Assembly (NCBI GenBank): GCA_016784735.1
Contig: JADHUC010000075.1
Location: 1 to 40,753 of the forward strand
Direction of reading: 5' to 3'
DNA: 40,753 nt
Source of the DNA: Pirellulaceae bacterium
GTDB lineage: Bacteria; Planctomycetota; Planctomycetia; Pirellulales; Pirellulaceae
Shown here: positions 18,801-26,400 of the stretch, in pieces
Layout: each line of letters opens with the position of its first letter
Numbering within the stretch: the stretch's first letter is position 1
Made by a program: the position numbers and the translations under genes
Notes under the pieces: generated by a model
Told to the model about the DNA's origin: nothing
The model's input: the letters and a program-made list of their open reading frames with translations, nothing else
Databases searched by the model: none

Positions 18801-19194
18801 GCAGCACCTTGACCGCAACGCGCCGCCCCAACGATTCTTGGACCGCTTCGTAGACGATTCCCATTCCACCGCGGCCGATTTCCGCAAGGATGTGCAGGTC
18901 GCCCAGTCGCTCGACGGTGAGGCTCTCGTGCGCGGCCGGCCTCCCTGAGCCTTTTTCCTTTGACGTCTTCAACCGCTCCATGGCGGCGATCGTCGGGAAC
19001 AATTCGCGGATTTGCTCGGCCCGCTCGGGATGCTCCGACGCGTACTGTTCGATCGACGGAGCTTCGCCGCGACGGCAGCGTTCGACGAAGTCGTCGGCCA
19101 GCAACTCGATGGGGTCGCGGGGTTCGGTGTCAGGGCTGGGGGTGTCGGGTGTCGTGTGTCGGGCTTCGGGAGTTGGGAGTTGGGGATCGGCCAT
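15847..19194 (-). CDS. Transmembrane Ser/Thr protein kinase with TPR-like region
   Basis: The 1115-aa Hanks-type kinase probably senses signals beyond the membrane. An N-terminal planctomycete-type leader (PIELLADDFVERCRRGEAPS) precedes the kinase domain (about 99-480): GRGGMGIVYEA, the AVKV lysine (129), HRDVKPANLL (336-345), DFGLAKA, GTLRYMAPEQ. A Ser/Thr-rich insert of about 110 residues (195-305) interrupts the lobe junction. A membrane helix (about 500-522) is followed by TPR-like helices (RRVGDIQQRLGNFAHAAEAY, LGNVHLAMSNFEAAHGSYLD). Residues 731-823 are Gly/Pro/Arg-rich and include a translated palindromic repeat. The ATG at 19194 follows GGAG at 7 nt; an in-frame ATG at 19248 would overlap the sigma factor gene. 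It is probably co-transcribed with that sigma gene, a pairing common in planctomycetes. All catalytic motifs are intact. Confidence 0.93.
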   Translation of the reverse strand: MADPQLPTPEARHTTPDTPSPDTEPRDPIELLADDFVERCRRGEAPSIEQYASEHPERAEQIRELFPTIAAMERLKTSKEKGSGRPAAHESLTVERLGDLHILAEIGRGGMGIVYEAVQESLGRRVAVKVLPKQFLLDEKRLLRFRREARTAAKLHHTNIVPILGVGEHEGYHYYVMQYIRGVGLDEVIRHLGQSCADDAFTAGPCSSQSGRDGKVTDIVRALLCGEFPRADSSASGTHGNDSAGNGSIANDVAPSDNRAPSPGHESVPSTQASAVTVALTDYDTVDDSKSDSSALATPTSLAAVRLGQRYWRSVARIGVQAADALHYAHVQGTLHRDVKPANLLLDSHGVVWVADFGLAKAMEQEDVSRTGDIVGTLRYMAPEQFRAGADERSDIYSLGLTLYELLTLRPAFDDTARKRSLLTSDSSPELTRPRKLVPGIPRDLETIVLKAVSPEPKHRYQTACELAADLTCFLEDRPILAKRTSSIERLWRWCRRNRAVAALGATAAMLLVAVAAMLAIGYVKANEANVQIGIAFEGEKKQRKKAEATLGISLEALDKVTARFMPDQLARTESLTIEVDEGEELEIPARPVLSKENAALLEELLPFYDRLAEQYGDDARLGREAAKANRRVGDIQQRLGNFAHAAEAYDRAIAKYEELAEQEGDRGDTVAEIARIHNELGNVHLAMSNFEAAHGSYLDAIRLLEPAAEASTASDQTRYELARTCYYLGRRGFPGARPGPPGPMRGEGRGPRSGRGAPKGPHPAFGRSGRAADRDLPVGRASSLPFAANSQARSLRHGTEPTAARSGPRMHGPGAGHRGDTQHLKRAIELLTELNGRHPSVLDYRHLMALCLRESSTGLHSEELTRATEMLEEICHDFPNHVDYRFDLCETYARVEPRWPFPAAEDSSIAEDRLGKALEIADELAKKYPNEPAYMASQARINLQLAGSLLHKARLEGDQGKETLVADAEKHNRAALAIQSSLAQGFPDVTSYVIGLAIVKDSLARLLADRAEFAEARSLLESSIADLEQRLTTVPEQRFIRGMLFHNNLGYAMVLTKMGEGELASEVLQQANQMHGRSPHGKPRFGRGSRWGPGNERGGTEDAEDSRSSEHTPK
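16801..16860. repeat. Palindromic repeat inside the kinase coding sequence
   Basis: Arms 16801-16822 (GTGGCGTAAGCTTCTAGCTT...) and 16839-16860 pair with four mismatches. The element is read in frame by the kinase gene, giving residues near GRASSLPFAANSQARSLRHG. Intergenic palindromes of this GTGGGGCGAGCTTCCAGCTTG type are frequent in planctomycetes, so this looks like an insertion tolerated within an inter-repeat linker. Confidence 0.8.
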
Positions 19195-19234
19195 CATATT
19201 GCTCCGGACGGTTGTGTTTCTACGGAACGCAACC

Positions 19235-19873
19235 TCACCCTTCATCAAAGAATCCAGGGATCTGTTCGAGAATACGCTTCAGCTTCGCAATCGCCCTGAC
19301 GTAGCGAATGCTGGCTGCTTTCTGTTGGATCTCCAATATCTCGGCCACCTCGCTGTTGGTAAGCTCCTCGAAGTGCCGCAATGCCAAAACCTCGCGGTCC
19401 AGTGGCTCCATCGTCTCCAGGGCTTGCTCCAACTGGGCGGCCATTTCCGCTCGCATCGCTGCGCGGCTGGGCGAGGTCAAGTGACCGAGCAAGTGTGCCG
19501 CCAGCGAAATCGACGTGGCTTGCGGATAACCGCCGCGGTGAATCGACACCTCGCGATTCGCGTCGCGCATCTGAGCGTCCAGGTGTTGGCGGTGTATGTC
19601 GATCATCGTTTGCACCACAATCTGTCGCAGCCAGACGAAAAACGACATGGAGCAATTGTCCAAGAAGTGTTTCACTCGCTTGGCCGCGTCCAGATACGCT
19701 TCTTGCAGCACGTCATCCGCGTCCACTCGACCACATACGCGCCGATCCAGACGAAAATGGACCATGCGCCACAAACGATCTCGGTTGAGCGAGAACAACT
19801 CGCCAAGCGCTTGGTCGTCGCCGCCGCGTAATCTTTGGACCAAATCGTCAGTAACGGTTGCGGTATCAGGCAT
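19235..19873 (-). CDS. ECF-type RNA polymerase sigma factor
   Basis: The 212-aa sigma-70 family factor is of the extracytoplasmic-function type. Region 2 is visible as RVDADDVLQEAYLDAAKRV and FFVWLRQIVVQTMIDIHRQH. Region 4 is LDREVLALRHFEELTNSEVA followed by EILEIQQKAASIRYVRAIAK, the promoter -35 recognition helix-turn-helix. The order sigma then transmembrane Ser/Thr kinase, 40 nt apart or overlapping if the kinase starts at 19248, fits planctomycete ECF groups. In these, the kinase may regulate the sigma factor instead of an anti-sigma protein (inference). No anti-sigma gene is seen. Confidence 0.93.
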   Translation of the reverse strand: MPDTATVTDDLVQRLRGGDDQALGELFSLNRDRLWRMVHFRLDRRVCGRVDADDVLQEAYLDAAKRVKHFLDNCSMSFFVWLRQIVVQTMIDIHRQHLDAQMRDANREVSIHRGGYPQATSISLAAHLLGHLTSPSRAAMRAEMAAQLEQALETMEPLDREVLALRHFEELTNSEVAEILEIQQKAASIRYVRAIAKLKRILEQIPGFFDEG

Positions 19874-20182
19874 TTTGTCTTTGCTTCAAGTACAGTAAAC
19901 GGGAAGATGCCTCGCGCTTCTACCACGAAATAAACTGAAAAAAGTCCGAACTGCGTGTAGAATACTCACCTGCCGATCCGTTTAACTGCCCAACGACATC
20001 GCCGAACGCCCGGCGAGTCGGTCTTTCAGACGAGGGGGACAGGTGTCGGGTTTCAGGTGTCGGGAAGAAGCGAGACAATGACGTGGTCGTACCGACACCC
20101 GAGACTCGACACCCTACTTAACCCATTTCCACGTAAGATGTTCCGTTTCAATCTTCTCTCCACGAACAGAAAGGGGAAAGTC
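19874..20182. other. Intergenic region between divergent sigma and EF-hand genes
   Basis: This 309-bp gap should hold the promoters of the ECF sigma gene (minus) and the EF-hand protein gene (plus). I see no gene. The right part has the imperfect palindrome at 20040-20115. No confident -35/-10 pair can be named. Confidence 0.5.
20040..20115. repeat. Imperfect GGTGTCGGGT palindrome
   Basis: Arms near 20040-20064 (AGGTGTCGGGTTTCAGGTGT) and 20091-20115 (ACCGACACCCGAGACTCGAC) are imperfect reverse complements with about seven mismatches in 25. The same GTGTCGGGTGTCG word repeats at 19126-19165 inside the start of the kinase gene, where it encodes a PTPEARHTTPDTPSPD-like stretch. Confidence 0.55.
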
Positions 20183-21202
20183 ATGTCGCAGCAATTACGG
20201 CCAATTTGGATGAGCATAGGCTCGTTTGCCGTGTTTCTCGCGTTGGGCGCGGTCGTCCAGGCGCAACCGCCCGGCCGAGGTCCGGAGCGTGGCCGGCCTG
20301 GTCCGCCATCGGGAGGGATGCCCAATGCCGACGAGATCTTTGCACGCATGGACGCCGACGGCAATGGCAGCATCACAAAGGACGAATTCAAGAAAGCGCA
20401 CGAGAAAATGAGCGCACGTTTTCGCGGCGGTCCCGGTCCCGGCATGAGAGGTCGTCCTAGCCCCGGTGGACGCGGTCCGCAAGCCATGCGTGGACGCGGT
20501 CCCGGTGGGTTTGGCCCGGGGATGGGTATGCATCGTGGTCCCCACGGTCCCGGTCCCGGGATGAAAGGTCGCCCAGGTCCTGGAGGACGTGGGCCTCAAG
20601 CCATGCGTGGTCGTGGTCCCGGCGGGTTTGGCCCAGCCATGGGCATGCACCGTGGTCCGCATGGCCCCGGTCCCGGCATGAAGGGACGTCCCGGCCACGG
20701 CGGACGCGGCCCCCAAGCCAAGGGGCGGCGCGGGCCTGGTGATCCAGGGCAAGGCCGTGCGGGACGCGGAGGCCCAGACTGTGACGGTGCTGGCGTTTGC
20801 CCGACGCGGCCCGAGCGCGGCCCGAAGGATGCTGCCAAGCGACCTCAGGATGGTCCGCCTCGCGGCAAGCCGCAGGCCCGCGGTCATCGAGGCCCCAGGG
20901 ACGGTAATCCTAGCGACGCCAAACCCGAGGGGAAACCGTCAGATCGTCCGGCGAGTTTTGGGCCAAAGGATAAGCCGTCGTTTGGCCCTGGCAAGTCTGG
21001 CCCACAGGGGCGCGGATTTGGTGGTCCTGGCGGGTTTGGTCCAGGGGGCCGAGGGCCTGGCGGCCCCGGTGGATTTGGAGCGCAAGGACGCGGGTTCGGT
21101 GGCCCCGGCGGGTTTGGCCCGCCTCATGGTCGCGGCGGTCCCGGACGCGGCGGACCTCCTCACCGACCACAGGGCGATGAGAAGCCCGACGCGGCGGATT
21201 GA
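20183..21202 (+). CDS. Secreted EF-hand protein with Gly/Pro/Arg-rich repeats
   Basis: The 339-aa product starts at ATG 20183 (AAAGGGGAAAG upstream) with a signal peptide (WMSIGSFAVFLALGAVVQAQ). One EF-hand calcium loop follows, DADGNGSITKDEF. The rest is low-complexity Gly, Pro, Arg, His and Met: two full and one partial copies of a 39-residue repeat (RGPQAMRGRGPGGFGP, MGMHRGPHGPGPGMKGRP), then shorter GFGGPGGFGP units. The EF-hand suggests Ca2+ binding outside the cytoplasm; the tail resembles matrix or structural proteins, and its charge would favour binding polyanions (inference). A Gly/Pro/Arg-rich stretch of similar composition occurs in the kinase at 15847. A terminator hairpin follows. 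The precise function is unknown. Confidence 0.85.
   Translation: MSQQLRPIWMSIGSFAVFLALGAVVQAQPPGRGPERGRPGPPSGGMPNADEIFARMDADGNGSITKDEFKKAHEKMSARFRGGPGPGMRGRPSPGGRGPQAMRGRGPGGFGPGMGMHRGPHGPGPGMKGRPGPGGRGPQAMRGRGPGGFGPAMGMHRGPHGPGPGMKGRPGHGGRGPQAKGRRGPGDPGQGRAGRGGPDCDGAGVCPTRPERGPKDAAKRPQDGPPRGKPQARGHRGPRDGNPSDAKPEGKPSDRPASFGPKDKPSFGPGKSGPQGRGFGGPGGFGPGGRGPGGPGGFGAQGRGFGGPGGFGPPHGRGGPGRGGPPHRPQGDEKPDAAD
20450..20740 (+). repeat. 117-bp tandem coding repeat (2.5 copies)
   Basis: Copies run 20450-20566, 20567-20683 and a partial third from 20684. Each encodes about 39 residues beginning GRP.P/HGGRGPQA. The copies differ mainly at synonymous third positions, suggesting an old duplication kept under coding constraint. 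Confidence 0.8.
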
Positions 21203-21236
21203 TTTCCCTCTGGAAATCCCGAGAAGCACAAAGCAC

Positions 21237-21275
21237 AAACGCCTGGGCTTGAACGATGCAAGTCCCAGGCGTTTT
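21237..21275 (+). terminator. Rho-independent terminator after the EF-hand gene
   Basis: AAACGCCTGGGCTT pairs with AAGTCCCAGGCGTTT around the loop GAACGATGC, followed by TTCTTC. It lies 35 bp after the stop codon. Confidence 0.85.
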
Positions 21276-21378
21276 CTTCATTTGGTGTACCACCACTTCG
21301 AGAATTGTGGCCTCGTCGGCCGCAACTCATTGCGACCCCGCTATTGCTTGCGTCTGATGTCAGGGATAGACTTATAGT

Positions 21379-21624
21379 ATGAATACCTTCGAAACCGATG
21401 CCAAAGTGGGAGAAGGGGGCGTCCTGACGCTAGAGCGTTTGCCGTTCGCCAACGGTCAAACGGTTCGCGTACGCATCGAGGGAAAGCTCGTGTCGCCTTC
21501 CACGCCAGAGCCACGTGTCCTGGGCTTGCATCAGGGGATGGTATCGATGAGCGACGATTTCGACGAGCCCTTGCCGGAATCGTTCTGGCTTGGGGAAGAT
21601 GCCGGCAATGAAGCTTCTGCTTGA
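21379..21624 (+). CDS. Antitoxin of a PIN-toxin pair (Phd/DUF2281-like)
   Basis: The 81-aa protein is probably the antitoxin for the overlapping PIN-domain gene. It has an N-terminal stretch with a beta-rich pattern (TLERLPFANGQTVRVRIEGK) and a C-terminal tail LGLHQGMVSMSDDFDEPLPE followed by SFWLGED. That acidic tail is the hallmark of antitoxins paired with COG3744-type PIN toxins and is expected to insert into the toxin. Its last 17 bases overlap the toxin start, so translation is coupled. The start shown is an ATG; no strong ribosome binding site is seen upstream. Confidence 0.82.
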   Translation: MNTFETDAKVGEGGVLTLERLPFANGQTVRVRIEGKLVSPSTPEPRVLGLHQGMVSMSDDFDEPLPESFWLGEDAGNEASA

Positions 21625-21994
21625 CACCCACACGTTCCTATGGATGGACGCCGAGCCAACGAAGCTCTCGGCGACTGCGAGTTCGCTCATCGTCGATCCT
21701 GGCCATGGCCTCACTCTTAGCGTGGCAAGCCTTTGGGAAATCCAAATCAAATCGATGTTGGGGAAGCTCTCGTTGCGAGTTCCCCTGCCGCAGATGGTGC
21801 ACGAAAACGAACGACGAAATGGCCTAGAGGTTATTTCTATCACAGCCGACCACGTCTACGCCCTTGATCAACTCCCCAGAGTGCACAACGATCCTTTCGA
21901 CCGTCTCATCGCCGCCGTTGCTCGCACCGAAGCCGCAACCCTGTTGAGCGCCGATCCCGTGTTTCGCCAGTACCCTGTCTCGCTGCAATGGTAG
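21608..21994 (+). CDS. PIN-domain ribonuclease toxin (VapC-like, COG3744 type)
   Basis: The 128-aa PIN-domain protein is a likely RNA-cleaving toxin. The acidic active-site residues are visible: Asp in LLLDTHTFLW, Glu in SVASLWEIQIK, Asp in NDPFDRLIAAVA and Asp in LLSADPVF. The middle (LGKLSLRVPLPQMV) is typical of the COG3744 subgroup. The ATG at 21608 is favoured because GGGGAAGA lies about 10 nt upstream, inside the antitoxin gene; earlier in-frame starts at 21590 and 21599 are possible. All catalytic residues are present, so the pair looks functional. Confidence 0.88.
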   Translation: MKLLLDTHTFLWMDAEPTKLSATASSLIVDPGHGLTLSVASLWEIQIKSMLGKLSLRVPLPQMVHENERRNGLEVISITADHVYALDQLPRVHNDPFDRLIAAVARTEAATLLSADPVFRQYPVSLQW

Positions 21995-22133
21995 AGCTGC
22001 GCCCGTCGTTTCGGCCACGAATGAAACACGGGTTGAACACGGACCACGATGACGCTTGACCGGCGCGCAGAAGCCAACAATACTGACGGCTTTCCCGCTG
22101 TCCTGCCAACCACCACAGAATGGAGCCTCTATC

Positions 22134-23408
22134 ATGACCCGCCCTCAGGAATCTTCGGACAATCCTAGCGACAGCACTCGTCGCAGCTTTCTTCGCACTG
22201 CCGCGGCGACTGCCGGCGCGGCGGCTTTCGCCCCGAAGTTCGGCGTTTCTGCCCAAGAAGAAACGGGCGTGAACAAGCAGATTGGTGTTGGGTTCATCGG
22301 CACTGGCGGTCGGGCCGGCGCTCACATGAACATCGTCAACAAACTCCGGGAGGAAGGGCTCGTTCGGCCGGTCGCGGTGTGCGACGTGTATCGGCCCCGC
22401 CTGGAAGCGGCGTCCAAGAAATGCGGCGGCGCCAAGATGTACGACGCGCATGAGGAACTGCTCGAGGATCCCAACGTCGACGTAGTCTGCATTGCCACGC
22501 CGGACCGCCTTCATGCTCCGCAAGCGATCGATGCCATTAACGCGGGCAAAGATGTCTACTGCGAGAAACCGCTGACTCACTGGGATCAGTTTGATCTGGC
22601 GAAGAAGATCGAAGTGGCCGCCAAGGAAAAAGGTCGGATCGTTCAGGTCGGCACTCAGTACATGGCCGACGAAAACTACGCGAAGGTTTCGCAAATGATC
22701 AAGGACGGGATCATCGGCAAACCGGTCCACTGCCAGCTTGGCTACTTCCGGCGCGGCGATTGGGGCGAGCGGATGCACATTCCCGATCCGAATGCCAAAC
22801 CGGGGCCGGACCTCGATTGGAAACGGTTCCTCGGCGACGCACCGTCAGTCCCTTACAGTGTTTCACGTTTCTTCCAGTGGCGGCTCTTTTGGGACTACGC
22901 CGGCGGTCCGGCCACCGATCTGTTAGTCCACGTGTTCACGCCGGTGTTTTGCCTGTTGGACCTGGACTATCCGGAACGCGTACTGGGCGGCGGCGGCAAT
23001 TTCCAGTACGACCGCGAAGTGCCGGATCAGTGCAATATCATCGCCGACTACAAGGACGGACCCAGCGTCGTGATGATGAACTCGTTGTCGAACTACACGG
23101 GAATCGAAACCAAGATCCGCGGCACCAACGGAATCATCATCCTTACGGGCGAAGGCATCCGTATCGTGCCCATCGACCCGAAGACGAACAAAGAGACGGA
23201 TGAAATCCACTTCAAGTGGAATGGCATGGGCGATACGGCCAAGCTGTGGCGCAATCTGCTCGACTGCGTCAAGACACGCGAGCAGCCTTTCAGTCCGATT
23301 TCGGCCGCGGTCCGCGTTCAGGCGCCGCTGAGCATGGGCATCATCGGCGACCGTGAGAACAAAGTCGTCAAATTCAACTTCGACACCGAATCGATCGAGC
23401 TGTCGTAG
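22134..23408 (+). CDS. Tat-exported Gfo/Idh/MocA-family oxidoreductase
   Basis: The 424-aa NAD(P)-dependent oxidoreductase is exported folded. From ATG 22134 (GGAG upstream) the N-terminus has a twin-arginine signal, TRRSFLRTAAATAGAAAF, with likely cleavage after VSA. The Rossmann fold is IGVGFIGTGGRAGAHM; the EKP motif is YCEKPLTHW, where the Lys is usually catalytic. The C-terminal domain includes RLFWDYAGGPATDLLVHVF, common in the many Tat-exported members of planctomycetes. These act on sugars or glycosides, but the substrate here is not readable. It ends 11 bp from the convergent kinase/tubulin-like gene with no visible terminator. It has no obvious operon partner. Confidence 0.92.
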   Translation: MTRPQESSDNPSDSTRRSFLRTAAATAGAAAFAPKFGVSAQEETGVNKQIGVGFIGTGGRAGAHMNIVNKLREEGLVRPVAVCDVYRPRLEAASKKCGGAKMYDAHEELLEDPNVDVVCIATPDRLHAPQAIDAINAGKDVYCEKPLTHWDQFDLAKKIEVAAKEKGRIVQVGTQYMADENYAKVSQMIKDGIIGKPVHCQLGYFRRGDWGERMHIPDPNAKPGPDLDWKRFLGDAPSVPYSVSRFFQWRLFWDYAGGPATDLLVHVFTPVFCLLDLDYPERVLGGGGNFQYDREVPDQCNIIADYKDGPSVVMMNSLSNYTGIETKIRGTNGIIILTGEGIRIVPIDPKTNKETDEIHFKWNGMGDTAKLWRNLLDCVKTREQPFSPISAAVRVQAPLSMGIIGDRENKVVKFNFDTESIELS

Positions 23409-23419
23409 CTCCGCCCGGC

Positions 23420-26400
23420 CTATGCGTCTGGCCACGGTACGTCGGTGCGGGTGTGCAGCCGGGATGCCAATTCTGCGTACTCGCGCCGGCCGCCGATTAG
23501 AGAGGCGGCGATGTTGTCGAGTGGAACGCCTTCCATTTCACAGCAAACTAACGCGTCGCTTACCGGGCCGACCAGCGCGGTGATGCGATCGCCCGCGGCG
23601 CGTTCGATCTTGCGTTTCATGCGATCGACGTCCGATTGGTCCCCGGCTACCAGCAGCATGCGTTTTCCACCGCCACACTCCATCAACTTCGGTGTCGACT
23701 CCGCGATCAATGTCTTCACGGCGGATGACTTCGGCTCGCCGCCCGGTGATTGGTGGTCCGGCGAGTGCACGCCCGGCTTCTGGGATCGTCCTCGAAGCAC
23801 CACTCGACCTGTTTCGCGGAACGATTTGTACAGAAGCTGCGGATCGCGCATCTTCCCGGTGAACAAGCTTTGAAGCGAGCCGTCCGCACCGGCGAATCTG
23901 TTGCGCATCTGCCTGTCCATCAGATCCACAAATCGCGGCGATGGTCCGGGTGTCCCAGCATCGCCCGGCGACTGGCCGCCGATATCCTGTTCGGGTTCGT
24001 CTGCCTTTCCCGCGCGGCACGAGTCGAACTTGGCCGCCACTTGGCTCAGCCCGTCACGAAGCTTCCGAAGGTCGTCAGCGATGGCCGCCAATTCCATGCG
24101 CATGGCTCGTACGCCGTCGCGCACACAGCGATGGGCCATTTCGTATGCCCGAAGCCTTCCATAGTGGAGAAGCTGTTTGTCCGCTTGGCATTCGGGCGTC
24201 GAGTTGGTCAGCTCCGCTATCTCGTCGCTCAATCGCTGGACAACCTGGCTGGCCGTGGATTCGAGCTTACCCACTTGCGTGGCAAAGCAGATTGCCGCGC
24301 GCCAAGCTCCATCGACCCTCATATCCGGAAGATCCAGCAGCCCGGCTAACCACTCGCGAACGGCTGTCGTCTTTGCGGCCAACAACTTTGCCAACTGTCG
24401 AGTCAGAATGCCGCAAAGTCCATCGGCTTTCGGAATCCGCAGGTGGCCGATGTTGGGCCTTTCCATCAACCGGTCGATAACTCCAAAAGGCTCTTGCGCA
24501 ACATCTTGGGTCGACGCGTTGTGCCCGGCCCGTTGGCCATTTGGGCCAATACCCGTGATCACCTGACCGAGATAAACGTCCACGTCGCAGCCGAACTCGG
24601 ACTGAACGATTTCGATCGCATGCTCGACCAAAGTCGCGAGTTTCAGATTCAGCGAACTCGCCTGCTGCGCGACGATACCCGGAATGTTCGGATCGAGCGA
24701 TTCTTCCTTGTCGCACGGCGAATCACTTGCGGCATCCAGTTCATCCGTGTCGGCTTCCTCGCTGTCGCAATCATCGGCACGCCCGCCCAACCAGCGATCG
24801 AGCACCGAGCGGCATAACGCAGCAAGCTCGGCATCTGGTGGACCGTCATCACGTTGCCGGGCTCTACCGACCGCAAAGGTCCGCATGGTTGCCGAGGCGG
24901 GAGGATCGTCTTTGGCGGAATCCTCTCGCGAGGAATCAAAGAACGCACAAGCCGGTGTCACCGAGTTCAGGTATAGGTAGTCGGCAAGGACGCCGACGGC
25001 CGACTCGTACTGCACATCGTTCAGCTCGTCGCCAAGATGAACCAGATACGTGTGCTGAAACGTTGCATCGCGCTGGTACGACGAGACGAGATGAAACGCG
25101 TCATCGCCCGCATAATGCCCGCCAACATGCGTCAGGTGCTTCAGCTCCATCAGCAGTGCGTACGTGTTTGCGAGGGCCAGATCCCGCTCTCCGGCTTTGC
25201 GAGTCGTCGAATGGGCTAGGATGCCGTAGACCGCGTCGTCGGGGACACCTTGTTCCACCAGCAGTTCGCGCACCACGTAGGCCAAGTCCAAGACCGCGCC
25301 GCTGCCCGTTCCGCCCGCGGTCGAAGCGACGATGAATACCCGCGGCGGCTTGTTCTGGAAAGGGATGCCCGAGTTCTTTGTGGACGCGGCCAGAGATTCG
25401 GCGTCCGTCGCTTTGGCGATTGTGGCACGCAGTCGTTCGATCAGCTTGTCGCAGTGATCGACCAAAGCAAGGCGCCCTAACGGCCGAAATCCTTCGGTCG
25501 ACAACGACCGCGGGATGTTGTAGAGCCATCGCCGGCCAAGCCACTGGAGCAACTGCTCCGATTTCGCGCGGTATTCGTTCGGCCGGCGGAGCGGAATGAC
25601 CATCGTGTCGCGCCCTCGCACCGCAGCGGCATCCTTCGCTTCGGTCGCCTGGCCGAGCGACTGGACGTCCGTATCAATCAGAAGCATCTGCAAACAGGGC
25701 ACGCGATCGAGTTCGCCGAAATTTTCGGCCAGTCGCTGATGGAGCCTCGCCAGCGTCTGAGTGCCCGTGTGACCTAATCCGATGAAGACGGCGGGGCGGT
25801 ATTCGGCGGTCCGTTCCGAAAGATCGATCGCCGGGAGGTTCTCTATGGCCGAGTTTTCTAGCGAGAAAGGCGTTGTCTTGGCAACCGCCCAGTCGTTGTG
25901 CGCATCGCCACAGCCCGCATCGGCTGATGCCCTTGGGTTGGACGTGTTTCGCCTTGACGCCCTCGTTCGTCGCCCACCGGAACCGTGGGCGCCGGCACGC
26001 TGCAAGTTGTCGACCAGCACGCGGCAGCCTGGAAAGCGTTTTGGCGGGTCCTTTGACAAGGCTCTGGAGACGACCGCCTGATCCGGCTGCGGCAAAGGCG
26101 TGAGCACCGGTTTACAGTGATGATGCTGCGCGGCAAGTTGAGCGGACGTGCGCCCGGCAAACGGCGGCTCGCCGGTCAGCATCTGCTGGTAGACAATCGC
26201 CAAGCTGTACTGATCGCTGGACCGGCTGGGCTCGCCGCGAAGCACTTCGGGTGCCGCGTACATTGGCGTAAGCCCGCTGCCCGCCGAATCGTTTACCTCG
26301 CTAAGATTGCGCACGAGTCCGAAATCGGCGACCTTGATTCGATTGCCCACAAGCAGCAGGTTCTCGGGCTTGACGTCCAGGTGCTGGAGCGAGTGTTCTT

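Noticed and set aside
20450..20740. Regular repeats that could suggest a CRISPR array
   Set aside because: They are 117-bp coding repeats without unique spacers, in frame within the EF-hand protein gene.
21379..21994. The PIN toxin-antitoxin pair as a novel system
   Set aside because: Both partners fit a well-known family with intact residues and normal overlap; nothing unusual was seen.
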